Positions 8,111 to 17,195 of a stretch of DNA of 41,638 nt are shown piece after piece. This DNA is from Bacteroidales bacterium UBA6445 (GTDB lineage: Bacteria > Bacteroidota > Bacteroidia > Bacteroidales > UBA932). Every line of letters begins with the position of its first letter. The first letter of the stretch is position 1. Both the position numbers and the translations under genes were made by a program. The notes beneath the pieces were generated by a model. That model saw only the letters and a program-made list of their open reading frames with translations. It had not been told where the DNA came from and searched no databases. The stretch lies in assembly GCA_002439585.1 (NCBI GenBank), contig DJOF01000006.1, positions 1-41,638 on the forward strand. The letters are read 5' to 3'.

Positions 8111-8867
8111 ATGAATTTCGGAATTCTATATAAGTATTGGATGTGAACGGGGCGTTGTCAATGCTGCGGTTCAAGGAGTTGCAGTTTACCAATGCGACAA
8201 AGTTCAACGATCCTTTTGATTGTCACCCATCGTTGATAGATTGCTCAAATCCCCCGGATATGCCATATGATTGGCCACCAAAGGAATTTCAGTCGGATAT
8301 GGCTGAGAATCGACTTGTAAATAATCGTGAGCGTGCCTGGATTAGCTGCCTTTCCAAACGGCCAGACAACATCCTTATGTGGAGCTATTATACAAAGCAT
8401 TCTGGTGTTTGCATTGGACTTGATGCTTCTCTGCTAAAGAAATACTTCAGCGGAGCTTTGGAATGATGTCTTTAGGAAGCATTGAGGTGAAGTATCGTGA
8501 TATTGTGAATAAACCAGACTATTTTAGGTCTGGAGAAGATTATTTCATGTACCAATTAGGGACAAAAGCAAAAGCGTGGGAACACGAGCAGGAGGTCAGG
8601 TTCGCAATCATAGAGCCATCTCCACATTTTGCTAATATGAAGCTAGCATTCAAGCCTAAAGGAGACGAGATTATTGATTGGAAGGAAGTACGCGCATATC
8701 CTCATATTGGCTCGGAATGTTTTCGTAGCGTGTATCTTGGCGTAAACATCAAATCCGAACACCGCCAGATAATCATTGACGAAATACAGGCTTCTGGACT
8801 TGAACTTGAGGTGTATCAGATGACTATTGATCCAGATAGATTTGAGTTAAGGTCTGACAGAATATAG
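8111..8867 (+). pseudogene. DUF2971 protein gene with two frameshifts
   Basis: Three frames together form one DUF2971 protein of about 250 residues. Frame one starts at the ATG 8111 (MNFGILYKYW). Frame two covers about 8139-8440 (DVNGALSMLRFKELQF, KFNDPFDCHP, ISCLSKRPDNILMWSYYTKHSGVCIGLD). Frame three runs from about 8460 to the stop at 8867 (IEVKYRDIV, KAKAWEHEQEVRFAI, VYLGVNIKSEHRQII). KFNDPFD and MWSYYTKHSG are the family hallmarks. Each junction is explained by one missing base, near 8139 (a G in a G-run) and about 8440-8460. DUF2971 proteins have no established biochemical role but are common in defence islands. It ends 15 bases from the convergent hsdR. Confidence 0.8.
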
Positions 8868-8882
8868 ATAACTATGTTAGTA

Positions 8883-11800
8883 TCACTGATTTAGTTTGTA
8901 GTTATTGACTTGCAGGAGGATTTTGTCGAAGACAGTGTCGCTCCATTCCGGTGGGTAGCCTTCATTGTAGAGGAGGTCGAGCAGGTCGGAACTGAGAGCG
9001 CTGCGGATGTTATTGTTGTTTATCCAGTCGGCGTACATTGAGGAACCATCGACAAGGGTCTTGATTTTCTTAGATAGGGCAATGCACTTGTCATCAGGGT
9101 ACTCGAAGCCGTTCTTGTCACGAACATCTATGAGAATGTCGTAGAATGCCTTTTCTTCGAATGTGATACCCAGTTTCTTGAATTCTTCCTTGTCCGTTTT
9201 GAGGTTGTTGAAGATGTCGAAGAGCTTCTGTGTCAGTTCTTCTATCTTTTTCTGTACTTCGGCATTTACGGCATTGACAACATCCTTTGCGGATTGAGGG
9301 GCAAAGCTCTGTTTGTCTCGATTGTTGTATTCTTCTATGGTTTTATCCAGCAGTTCCTTGAATTGCTGCGCTTTCACTTGGTTGGTTTTCGAGTATTCTC
9401 TGATTGCCCGTGCGAGCATTTTTGCCAATAGCTGAAATTTGGTGTTCGGAAGTTTGATGTCTTTCAGTTCCGTCATCATTGCGTCTCCGAATATTTCCTC
9501 CTCTGTGTGAGCGTCAATGATGGCTTCAACTCCACTGCAAGTCAGAGCCTCTTTCAGCATCTGCTCCACGTGTGCATTCATCGAATCAACATCGTAGTGA
9601 GTGTCCGTGATTTTGTTCACGAAGGACTGAATCCCCATAAAACATTGTGCCCAAGCGGTCTGCTCTTCTGACAAGACGCCTGCTGGCATACAGATGTTAT
9701 ATGCGGACTTCATCCTCTTGACGTGCCCTCGGAAGAATGTAACAAACTGAACATTTCGCTTGGCGCCCTTGTCGTTTGTTACTGGACAGTTTGGTCTGGA
9801 CATTATAAATTCCGCCGCATCCTGAAGACATTGGAGACGTTCAAGCGCCTTTTCCCCGAAGAATGGAGAAAAATCGAAATCAGAGGTAGATGCCCGAAGG
9901 ATTTTCAGTTCATTGGCGAAGATGGCCTTGACTTCATCAATGTTGTCACAACTGTCTTGACTGTCACCGCCATATTGTTTGAGAGCGGCCAGCATATTCC
10001 CACGGATTCCGAGGTAGTCCACGAGTATTCCGCGGTCTTTCCCTGGGTATTTTCTGTTTACGCGGCTTATCGTCTGGATAAGGGTATGTTTCTGCAGCGG
10101 TTTGTCGTTGTACATTATTGTCAGACAAGGAGCGTCAAAACCCGTTATCCACATATCCACGACGATGACTATACGGAAGTTGGATTTATCATTTTTGAAG
10201 AGCTTTGCCAGATTCTTTCGGTATTCTTTGTCCCCCAAGAGGTCATACATCTCTTTCGGGTCGTTCTTGTCTCTGGTTGCGACAATGTTCAGAAACGGGA
10301 CAGGGTCTAGTTTCTGCAACTCTTCTTCTGACAATGAGGTTCCTTCTAAAGCACGTTTCTTTTCGATCCATTCCGGACGGAGTGATTTGAGGATGTTGTA
10401 GAGGTTATAGGCTATTTTTCTGTCGCTGCACACTATCATCGCTTTCTGAACGACAGCCGGATTTTCTTCACAACTGGATTCATAGTGGGCGACAACATCA
10501 ACCGCAAGGCGCTGAAGTCTTTGCGGGTCTCCAAGTATGACATTCATCTTGCTCATAGCCCGCTGGCTTTTCTCGACATCTGCTTTATTTGCACCCTCTT
10601 CGGCGCATTGGGCATAGTATTTCTCTATTTCCTTAATCTTATCGCTGTCAGCAAACACTCTTGCAAGTCTTGGAACATAGCTGATGTCCACAGTTATGTC
10701 GTCATCCTTTGCTTCCCGCATAGTGTATCTGTCAACTACAGCTCCGAACACGTGGACGGTTTCGTCAATAGGCGTGCCCGTGAATCCAACGTAAGTAGCG
10801 TTCGGAAGAGCTTCTCGCAAGTATTGGGCAAAACCGTATGTGATGAATGCTCCGAGTTTCTGTGAATCCGCTTCTTTGTCCTTTATTTTCAGCTGACTTC
10901 CTATTCCAGTCTGCGAGCGGTGTGCTTCGTCGCTGAAACAAATTATGTTTGAACGATTGCTGAGAAGTCCAGTCTCTTTCGTGAATTTCTGGATTGTTGT
11001 TATGTAAAGGCCTCCGGATTCTCTGGTTCGTAGTTCTTCTCCAAGTTCTTGGCGAGAGTCAAAAACCTTAATGGATTTGTCATCCATATACCAGGTGGCC
11101 TTGCAGAACAGTTTTCCTGCCTGCGATTCGAGATCCTCTCTGTCAACAATAATGAGAATAGTCGGACTCTGAATTTGCGAACGGCAACGCTGAGCCAGCT
11201 GTTTTGCGAGGAAGAGCATAGTGTAGGTCTTTCCGCAGCCTGTCGCTCCGAAGTATGTGCCACCCTTTCCGTCTCCTCCATTTGAACGAAGGTGGTGCAG
11301 GATGTTGTCTCGGAGCATTTCTGATGCGAAGAATTGAGGGTAGCGGCAGACTATTTCTGTCTCGTCTTCGTCCGGGTCTTTCTCGTCCACATCGGGGATG
11401 AAAATATAGTCGCGCAGGATTTGAACGATTCTGTCAGGGGACAGTGCACCGGCTATGAGTGATTTCATCTGATCAACGCCCTTGCCTGGCTTGTCCTCGT
11501 TCTTTATTTTCTTCCAGGCATAGAAATATTCATAGGGAGTGAAGACTGTGCCAAGGCGGGAGTTGCTGCCGTCGCTTATGCAGGCGATTGCACAATAGCG
11601 GAGAAGTGAGAAGATGTCTCTGCGGTATCTCAGGCAAATCTGGGTGTGCGCATCTCTGATGGTTGCATTCTGGTCTGTAGGATTTTTCAGTTCAATGATG
11701 CCGACCGGAATACCGTTGATGAAGAGCATAATGTCAGGTCTTCTGTTTTCCTTGCCCTCGTGCATCTCGAACTGATTGACAGCGCGGAAAATGTTGTGGC

Positions 11801-12158
11801 TTTTGCTCCCGTCATTATGCTTTCCATAATCGATATAATCAATATGAACGGATGGCTTCGTCTGGTCAGAAAAACTGACGTCGAGTCCATCGTGATATAA
11901 CTTATATGCTTCACGGTGGGAGGCATAGTCTGTTGCTCCGCTGATGTTGCGGAGTCTTGATACGATGTTGTTGTAGTCTGTGTCTGTTAGCCCAGCTGAA
12001 GAATACTGCTCCTTGAGGAAGAGCATCAAATCTTCTTCAAGGAGTGCGTCTGTGTATTTGCGATGCAGGTCGTCACCGTGCTCTATTATCCAGCCTTGTT
12101 CCCTTAATAGGTCACAGAAGGCTTCTTCGTATTCAGACTCGTAGTATTTTCCGTTCAT
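8883..12158 (-). CDS. hsdR: Type I restriction enzyme, R subunit
   Basis: Restriction and translocation subunit of a type I system, about 1091 residues from the ATG at 12158, 20 bases after the hsdS stop. An open frame extends 40 residues further upstream but overlaps hsdS and looks non-coding. Order: N-terminal PD-(D/E)xK nuclease (RRPDIMLFINGIPVGIIELK), then SF2 motor with Walker A FGATGCGKTYT (about 308), DEAH box FSDEAHRSQTG (about 411), GFTGTPID, ITGFDAP and motif VI QTISRVNRKYPGK, then a helical C-terminus that docks on the methylase. With HsdM and HsdS it translocates and cuts unmodified DNA. All motifs are intact. Confidence 0.95.
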   Translation of the reverse strand: MNGKYYESEYEEAFCDLLREQGWIIEHGDDLHRKYTDALLEEDLMLFLKEQYSSAGLTDTDYNNIVSRLRNISGATDYASHREAYKLYHDGLDVSFSDQTKPSVHIDYIDYGKHNDGSKSHNIFRAVNQFEMHEGKENRRPDIMLFINGIPVGIIELKNPTDQNATIRDAHTQICLRYRRDIFSLLRYCAIACISDGSNSRLGTVFTPYEYFYAWKKIKNEDKPGKGVDQMKSLIAGALSPDRIVQILRDYIFIPDVDEKDPDEDETEIVCRYPQFFASEMLRDNILHHLRSNGGDGKGGTYFGATGCGKTYTMLFLAKQLAQRCRSQIQSPTILIIVDREDLESQAGKLFCKATWYMDDKSIKVFDSRQELGEELRTRESGGLYITTIQKFTKETGLLSNRSNIICFSDEAHRSQTGIGSQLKIKDKEADSQKLGAFITYGFAQYLREALPNATYVGFTGTPIDETVHVFGAVVDRYTMREAKDDDITVDISYVPRLARVFADSDKIKEIEKYYAQCAEEGANKADVEKSQRAMSKMNVILGDPQRLQRLAVDVVAHYESSCEENPAVVQKAMIVCSDRKIAYNLYNILKSLRPEWIEKKRALEGTSLSEEELQKLDPVPFLNIVATRDKNDPKEMYDLLGDKEYRKNLAKLFKNDKSNFRIVIVVDMWITGFDAPCLTIMYNDKPLQKHTLIQTISRVNRKYPGKDRGILVDYLGIRGNMLAALKQYGGDSQDSCDNIDEVKAIFANELKILRASTSDFDFSPFFGEKALERLQCLQDAAEFIMSRPNCPVTNDKGAKRNVQFVTFFRGHVKRMKSAYNICMPAGVLSEEQTAWAQCFMGIQSFVNKITDTHYDVDSMNAHVEQMLKEALTCSGVEAIIDAHTEEEIFGDAMMTELKDIKLPNTKFQLLAKMLARAIREYSKTNQVKAQQFKELLDKTIEEYNNRDKQSFAPQSAKDVVNAVNAEVQKKIEELTQKLFDIFNNLKTDKEEFKKLGITFEEKAFYDILIDVRDKNGFEYPDDKCIALSKKIKTLVDGSSMYADWINNNNIRSALSSDLLDLLYNEGYPPEWSDTVFDKILLQVNNYKLNQ

Positions 12159-12178
12159 ATATAGGTCGCTGGCTTGTG

Positions 12179-13333
12179 TTATCTTATGTCGTGGGCTGCG
12201 CGTTGTACCATAGCAGGACACATTTTTCGTAAGGTTTCTCTTGCATCTGCCGCTATACTGCGCGCTTCTTCGGCGCATTTATGTAAGGCTACTATGGATT
12301 TCTGTACGTCAAGGGGCGGCAGGGGAATGCGGACACGGCACATCTCGTCGAAGCCGAACGTGTCTCGAACTGAGCCAGAAGCATAAAACAGTGTGCTGCG
12401 TTGAAATTCAGAACGCATAAACCATAAAAATAGGAAATCATGCATAAGAATGTGTTTTGCATTTGGCTTCAGGCCAAATACTACATACATCGGAGATATA
12501 ATACAATTACTCCCTTTCCTTAATGCAATGGATCCCAAGTTGATACGTGATGGATTGTAGGCGAAATCCAATTCTTTGACAATCTTGTATTTGGAAAAAT
12601 CAATCCCGTCCGTTTTTGCTTTGGATAAATCGAATCGTCCATCACTTGTGACACCTTGCAGACTGTTTACATCATATATCTCATCCGTATTGCGGACATC
12701 GACTGGCTCGATGTAGTCTCCGAGGGTGACTTCTTCGTATTTGCTTTTTACTTCGGCCATATAAGCCTGACAGACATCTGAGAGTGGCTCCAGGAGGGCT
12801 TCGTTCTGCTGAATGAGCTGCTGGAGACCATCATAGGCATCAACATATTCTTTCTGCACGTCCGGGGGCGGGAGGGGAATGCGGATGTCGAGGAAGCGTG
12901 GCAAATCCAAATTTGCTCGTACACTACTATCGCTATAGAACCACCCTAAGCGGTCTTTTTCAGAAGATAGAAACTGGGCAAAAATGAATTCCGGAAGGAC
13001 TTTAGCGGAATCTTTTACTTGCAGAATTGTATATGCCGGAGATAAAAGAACTGGGTTGTCTCCAGTGTAAATGGAGAATCTGACACATTCGTCTCTTCCT
13101 GTCTGCATCCCACTGAATACAAACTGATTGTGCTGAATGAATATGTATTTCTTCGGATCAACGGTTGACACGTTTGCTACAGTAGGCACAATTTGCTTGT
13201 TTATGTTTACACCCATAAACGGATAGTTGTCCCCAGCCTTGTTTATTTGATTGGAAACAGGCTCAATCAGTTCTCCAAGCGGCACTTTGGGTGCAGTCTC
13301 AATCGTTTTCTTTATTTCATCCAATCGGCTCAT
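12179..13333 (-). CDS. hsdS: Type I restriction system specificity subunit
   Basis: A 384-residue DNA-recognition subunit with two target-recognition domains, each followed by the conserved coiled-coil entry: IRIPLPPPDVQKEYVDAYDGL in two pieces at about 150-170, and VRIPLPPLDVQKSIVALHKC at about 340-360. The half-repeat layout implies a bipartite target; the sequence recognised cannot be read from here. The ATG overlaps the hsdM stop in an ATGA (13330-13333). No second hsdS or inverted partial hsdS is present in the window, so shuffling of specificity is not supported here. Confidence 0.93.
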   Translation of the reverse strand: MSRLDEIKKTIETAPKVPLGELIEPVSNQINKAGDNYPFMGVNINKQIVPTVANVSTVDPKKYIFIQHNQFVFSGMQTGRDECVRFSIYTGDNPVLLSPAYTILQVKDSAKVLPEFIFAQFLSSEKDRLGWFYSDSSVRANLDLPRFLDIRIPLPPPDVQKEYVDAYDGLQQLIQQNEALLEPLSDVCQAYMAEVKSKYEEVTLGDYIEPVDVRNTDEIYDVNSLQGVTSDGRFDLSKAKTDGIDFSKYKIVKELDFAYNPSRINLGSIALRKGSNCIISPMYVVFGLKPNAKHILMHDFLFLWFMRSEFQRSTLFYASGSVRDTFGFDEMCRVRIPLPPLDVQKSIVALHKCAEEARSIAADARETLRKMCPAMVQRAAHDIR

Positions 13334-14913
13334 TTCTTGTCAAGATTAAATCCGAGAACTTCAAATGCTTTCTGCAGGTTGGCGATGTTTTCTTTCTGAC
13401 GGGCAAGCAGTTCCGAAACAGCGGTAGCAGACTCCTGCATAACGGTTTCATAGTCGATCTCGCTGTCTCTGTCCACAAATTCGATATAGCGGCTCGGCAC
13501 AAGGCTCCAGTTGTTAGCCTTTATATCATCAGTTGTCGCTGAACAATACAATTCTGGCTTGGCGTATTTACCTTTTGATGTGTCCCAAGTCTGCCAGTCA
13601 GTATAAATCTTGTGAATCGATTCTATCTGTTCGTCGGTGAACTTGACGTATTTCTTTTCATAGACATTCTGATTCCAAGTACGCAAATCAACGAAAAGAA
13701 CTTCACCACTTCGGTCTCGCAGCTGCCGTCCGTGCCATAGCCCGCCTTTTTTATTGTTGTTAAGAATCCATAATGTCACGCTGATGTCAGTGGTATAGAA
13801 CATTTCACGCGGAAGAACGAAAATCGCCTCCACCTTGTCATTTTCTATGAGCTTCTGGCGAATGGAGACCGTGTCTTCGTCTCCGAGTGCACCATTGGCC
13901 AGAAGGAATCCGGCTATGCCTTTAGTTGCATTCATCTTTGACAGGATATGCAGAATCCACGCATAGTTGGCGTTGCTTTCAGGAGGCACACCGTAGCCTT
14001 TCCATCTGTAATCGTCAATGAGTGTGTCAGAAGTACGCCATTTCTTCAAGTTGAATGGAGGGTTGGCCATAATGTAGTCCATCAGGCGACCTTTGTGCTG
14101 GTCGTTTGTAAATGTTGAGGCCGGGCGGTCTCCGAGATTAAAGGATATTCCACGAACCGCAAGATTCATTTTCGCAAGCCTATAGGTGCTTGGCTCATTT
14201 TCCTGTCCATAGACGCTTATATTCAGCTTATTTCCTCCGTGAGCTTCTATGAATTTCGTGCTTTGGACGAACATTCCTCCTGAACCGCAGCAGGGGTCAT
14301 AGATGGTGCCGTCATAAGGCTCAATCAGGGTTGCGATGAGTTCGACAATACTCTGCGGGGTGTAAAATTCGCCTTCTTCTTTATCCGCATTGATGGCAAA
14401 AGCTTGCAAAAAATACTCATAGACGCGCCCTATCAGGTCTTTGTCATTGAATTTAGATTTGTCTATCTTATTGACTTCGTCTATTACGGATTTCAGAACG
14501 GCCAGTTCCAGCCCGGTGCTTGTGAATATCTGGGAAGGAAGGGCGTTTTTCAGTGCCGGGATGTTCTGGTCGAGGTTCCTGATGGCATTGTCAAATTCAA
14601 CGGCCAAGGTCTTCTGCTCGACATTTTTAAGGTAGTTCCAGCGGCATTCTTCCGGAAGGAAGAACACCCCGACCATATTGTAGGAGTCCGGGCGTTCTAC
14701 CTTTATCTTTGCCAGTTCTGGCTTGTCTTTGTATTCTACAAGGATTTCTGCTTTTCTGTCCTCAAACCTGTCACCGACAAATTTGAAGAAAACCAATGTC
14801 AGCAAGAGATCTCTCTTGTCTGTCATCGGTGCCTTTCCCCTCAGGAGGTCACGGCACTTGAAAAGTATGTCTTCAAGACGTATTTCTTTCTCAACTTTTG
14901 CTTTCTTTGCCAT
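13330..14913 (-). CDS. hsdM: Type I DNA methyltransferase, M subunit
   Basis: N6-adenine methyltransferase subunit, about 527 residues from the ATG at 14913 (MAKKAKVEKEIRLEDILF); an earlier in-frame start adds ten unlikely residues. The N-terminal helical domain (LLLTLVFFKFVGDRFEDRK) is followed by SAM-binding motif I YDPCCGSGGMFVQS (about 208) and catalytic motif IV MANPPFNLKKW (about 284, NPPF). It is the first gene of hsdM-hsdS-hsdR, coupled to hsdS by ATGA. In the M2S complex it protects host DNA. All motifs intact. Confidence 0.95.
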   Translation of the reverse strand: MAKKAKVEKEIRLEDILFKCRDLLRGKAPMTDKRDLLLTLVFFKFVGDRFEDRKAEILVEYKDKPELAKIKVERPDSYNMVGVFFLPEECRWNYLKNVEQKTLAVEFDNAIRNLDQNIPALKNALPSQIFTSTGLELAVLKSVIDEVNKIDKSKFNDKDLIGRVYEYFLQAFAINADKEEGEFYTPQSIVELIATLIEPYDGTIYDPCCGSGGMFVQSTKFIEAHGGNKLNISVYGQENEPSTYRLAKMNLAVRGISFNLGDRPASTFTNDQHKGRLMDYIMANPPFNLKKWRTSDTLIDDYRWKGYGVPPESNANYAWILHILSKMNATKGIAGFLLANGALGDEDTVSIRQKLIENDKVEAIFVLPREMFYTTDISVTLWILNNNKKGGLWHGRQLRDRSGEVLFVDLRTWNQNVYEKKYVKFTDEQIESIHKIYTDWQTWDTSKGKYAKPELYCSATTDDIKANNWSLVPSRYIEFVDRDSEIDYETVMQESATAVSELLARQKENIANLQKAFEVLGFNLDKK

Positions 14914-15013
14914 AGTATTGCTTAATTCTCCCTTTATCCGCAACTTATATACGTACTTATCCCTTTATAGGACACTGAAAAACATAATATTTGCGGAAAT
15001 TTCACTTGCAGAA

Positions 15014-15021
15014 CAAAAGTA
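15014..15021 (-). promoter_or_regulatory. Candidate -7 box for hsd operon
   Basis: The minus strand reads TACTTTTG, a perfect TAnnTTTG. It would start transcription near 15007 and leave a leader of about 95 bases before hsdM. No matching -33 box at the usual spacing. Confidence 0.45.
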
Positions 15022-15131
15022 GTGATTTTTTATCAATATTTGGGAGAATGGAAAAACACCGATATCAAAGGTGAATTGCGCAATATTCATAGATATTTCA
15101 CGAAAACAATCAATTAACCGTTATAATTGGC

Positions 15132-15139
15132 TATATTTG
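15132..15139 (+). promoter_or_regulatory. Candidate -7 box for unknown gene at 15164
   Basis: TATATTTG matches TAnnTTTG and lies 24 bases before the ATG at 15164. It is divergent from the hsd promoter with about 110 bases between the two boxes, so one regulator could control both. Confidence 0.45.
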
Positions 15140-15163
15140 TTGGGAATAAAATCCACTGACATT

Positions 15164-15898
15164 ATGGCTAATTTTCTTTTTTACAAGTACCGTTTCGAGA
15201 AGACTGGTGAAAAGACTTTGTTTTCGGCAGAGGATAATGCACACGTTTCCAATGAATACCTCAATGATAAGTTTGCCGGATTGATAGGAGAAAGGGCAGG
15301 GGCGAAAATTCGTAAGCTGAATCTTTATTGTGTCAAGGCTGACAAGAAGGGCGTAACGTCTCCTGAGATGTACACTAATGAGATAAAGCATTTTGCTGAC
15401 GGCATTGCCTTGCTGGAGGAGCGGAACAATAAGTTCAAGAAAGTTATGCCGAGGGATAAGAACGAGTCCGTGGATGTGGAGCATTGTCCGCTTTGTTGGG
15501 CGATTATCGGCAGCCGTCAGGATTCGATGGTGATTCTTGTGCAGCAGAAGAGGGATGTGTTCGGAAATGCTGATGTTGTGGTGGGGCTTATTGTGGATTG
15601 CTGTTCCCGTGAGTTGAAGATTTCGGAGCTGGACTGGAGGATGGTTTATGAGAAGCGGCTGTGTAAAGGTTCGATTTGGGACATTGTGAAGTCCCGTACT
15701 GACGGCGGTCAGGATAGGGTGAAATGCCTTTGCGTGAAGATTGACGGCAAGAGGGCAAATGAGGAGAATGAGGTCGATAAGGCCCTGCAACTTGTGCTGG
15801 AGAAATTGGCGGCTCCGGAGGGTGAGCTGAAGCTGATGTCTGATGATCCGGCGCGAAAGATTCTGGAGAAAATGGATTGCACGACCTGTTGGAGATAA
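15164..15898 (+). CDS. Unknown protein, 3' end cut by IS256-type element
   Basis: From MANFLFYKYRFEKTGEKTLF the frame runs 244 residues to a TAA at 15896. I do not recognise a family. It has no signal peptide or membrane segment, is rich in Lys and Asp/Glu, and contains a lone CPLCW, single motif IVKSRTDGGQDRVKCL and a strand-rich middle. The last 15-25 residues (MSDDPARKILEKMD and beyond) look like the N-terminus of the IS256 transposase rather than this gene, so the native C-terminus is probably lost. It is divergent from hsdM in a defence cluster, so a defence role is possible but inferred only from place. Confidence 0.5.
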   Translation: MANFLFYKYRFEKTGEKTLFSAEDNAHVSNEYLNDKFAGLIGERAGAKIRKLNLYCVKADKKGVTSPEMYTNEIKHFADGIALLEERNNKFKKVMPRDKNESVDVEHCPLCWAIIGSRQDSMVILVQQKRDVFGNADVVVGLIVDCCSRELKISELDWRMVYEKRLCKGSIWDIVKSRTDGGQDRVKCLCVKIDGKRANEENEVDKALQLVLEKLAAPEGELKLMSDDPARKILEKMDCTTCWR

Positions 15899-16974
15899 TG
15901 CTGGAGAGCATGATGGTAGCCGAGAGGAGCGAATACCTAAGAACTACGGGAGACAGCAATAAAGGCAACGGCTACCGCCATGGGCATACATATGGACAGG
16001 GGCGCAAGCTGGAGTTCAGGATACCCAGAGACCGTTACGGCAACTTCCATCCGCGCATTCTTGCGGTCCTGAAGAACCAGGAGGAGGAATGCGACCGCCT
16101 TGCCGGTGCGCTGTACTCAAAGGGGCTGACGCAGTCGCAGGTGGGTGATGTCTTCGACGAGATATACGGGGAGCACTACAGCAAGTCGAGCATATCGAGG
16201 ATGATCCAGTATATGCGAGAAGATGTGTCCAAATGGCTTGACAGGCCGCTTGAGCGATATTATCAGATAGTCTTCATCGACTGCGTGTTCATCAAGGTCA
16301 GGCGCGCGAGAAGCTGTTCCGCAGAGGCTTTCTATGTGATCATGGCCGTGAAGGAGGACAAGACCCGCGAGGTTCTGGGCATATACAACAACCCAGAGGA
16401 GAGTGCCTCCGGCTGGGGTGAGATGCTGAAGAAGATCAAGGGACGGGGTGTCGAAAAGATAGGGCTGATAGTGGCGGACGGTCTCAAGGGCCTTGACACG
16501 GCAGTGGGGGATCCGTTCCCCAATGTGCCGTTGCAGAGGTGCACTACGCACCTGAAGCGCAATCTTCTTGGCAAGGCGAAGCATGGAGACAAGATGTCCC
16601 TGTCGGAGGACCTGCGCGAGGTTTTCCGCACGGGAGACAGAAGTTACACGCGCGATGACGCCTGGCTCAGGTGGCAGGGGCTCTGCGACAAGTGGGGCGC
16701 CTCATATAGGTCATTCAAGACGATGAGGGATGACCTCTATTACATGGACTACTTCACATATCTGGACTATGACAGCCGCATACAGTCGATGATATACACG
16801 ACGAACTGGATAGAGCGACTTCAGAAGGACTTCCGTCGTGTGACGCGGATGCGTGGGGCCATGCCGAATGACGAGTCCGTGCTGACGCTTATGGGAAAGA
16901 CTGCGATGGACAAGGACAGCTACGGAAGGCAACTCCCGAGGATAGATTGCGACAAGACTCTCTTCCCTGACTGA
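15877..16974 (+). CDS. IS256-family (mutator-type) transposase
   Basis: DDE transposase of the IS256 family, 365 residues in this frame from a TTG; members usually have about 400. Features: NGYRHGHTYGQGRKLEFRIP, RDRYGNFHPRILAVL, YSKGLTQSQVGDVFDEIYG, catalytic Asp in VFIDCVFIKVR, second Asp in LIVADGLKGLD, the RCTTHLKRNLL block and the Glu in TTNWIERLQKDFRR. The N-terminus seems to lie one frame over (MSDDPARKILEKMD), and one missing base at about 15876 would join it to GLHDLLEIMLESMM. So this copy may be inactive, or the sequence may have an indel error. Confidence 0.88.
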   Translation: MHDLLEIMLESMMVAERSEYLRTTGDSNKGNGYRHGHTYGQGRKLEFRIPRDRYGNFHPRILAVLKNQEEECDRLAGALYSKGLTQSQVGDVFDEIYGEHYSKSSISRMIQYMREDVSKWLDRPLERYYQIVFIDCVFIKVRRARSCSAEAFYVIMAVKEDKTREVLGIYNNPEESASGWGEMLKKIKGRGVEKIGLIVADGLKGLDTAVGDPFPNVPLQRCTTHLKRNLLGKAKHGDKMSLSEDLREVFRTGDRSYTRDDAWLRWQGLCDKWGASYRSFKTMRDDLYYMDYFTYLDYDSRIQSMIYTTNWIERLQKDFRRVTRMRGAMPNDESVLTLMGKTAMDKDSYGRQLPRIDCDKTLFPD

Positions 16975-16978
16975 AAAA

Positions 16979-17004
16979 GTCAAGGCGGGCTAGCCCGCCT
17001 TGAC
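16979..17004 (+). terminator. 26-bp perfect palindrome after transposase
   Basis: A perfect GC-rich palindrome starts five bases after the transposase stop (arms GTCAAGGCGGGCT). No T-run follows, so it may be a transcription barrier or an mRNA 3' stem of the IS rather than a classical rho-independent terminator. Confidence 0.5.
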
Positions 17005-17079
17005 AGAAATATTGATATATTTGCAGAATCTTAGAAGTTGATGGACCTATGTCCAGACACACTTTTTGAAACAGTACCC

Positions 17080-17130
17080 ATTTTTCTACTCTGGACTGTG
17101 GACGTATTTCCACTGTCTGTTGAATAAAAA
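17080..17130 (+). other. Possible 3' tail of the gene split by the IS
   Basis: Directly after the putative IS right end one frame reads IFLLWTVDVFPLSVE then TAA, and a strong terminator follows immediately. This would fit the lost 3' end of the unknown gene at 15164. Too short to prove. Confidence 0.25.
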
Positions 17131-17131
17131 G

Positions 17132-17168
17132 CGACAAGAAACCAATACATAGTTCCTTGTCGTTTTTT
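17132..17168 (+). terminator. Rho-independent terminator
   Basis: Stem CGACAAG (17132-17138) pairs with CTTGTCG (17156-17162), followed by six T. A-rich sequence before the stem makes it possibly bidirectional. It has no intact gene directly upstream, which supports the view that a gene 3' end survives here beside the IS. Confidence 0.7.
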
Positions 17169-17195
17169 GATACTAAAAGGCAGGTCTTTTCCAGT

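Larger units (their letters stand above)
15842..17079 (+). mobile_element. IS256-family insertion sequence, left end not found
   Basis: Contains an IS256-type transposase followed by a 26-bp palindrome and a possible right terminus at about 17079, read inward as GGGTACTGTTTCAAAAAGTG. No matching inverted copy occurs before the transposase, so the left end is missing or diverged. The left limit given is only where transposase-like residues begin. Target duplication cannot be seen. Confidence 0.6.

Noticed and set aside
12159..12278. Extended N-terminus of HsdR by 40 residues
   Set aside because: The extension overlaps hsdS, is Arg-rich and unlike HsdR; ATG at 12158 begins the conserved sequence MNGKYYESEYEEAF.
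12179..13333. Phase-variable hsdS shuffling
   Set aside because: Only one full hsdS is present, with no second or partial hsdS and no inverted repeats in its recognition domains. The recombinase genes at 31587-34859 are a RIT trio flanked by their own repeats.
16979..17004. 26-bp palindrome as IS terminal inverted repeat
   Set aside because: It is self-complementary in one place, follows the transposase stop by five bases and has no partner copy on the left side.
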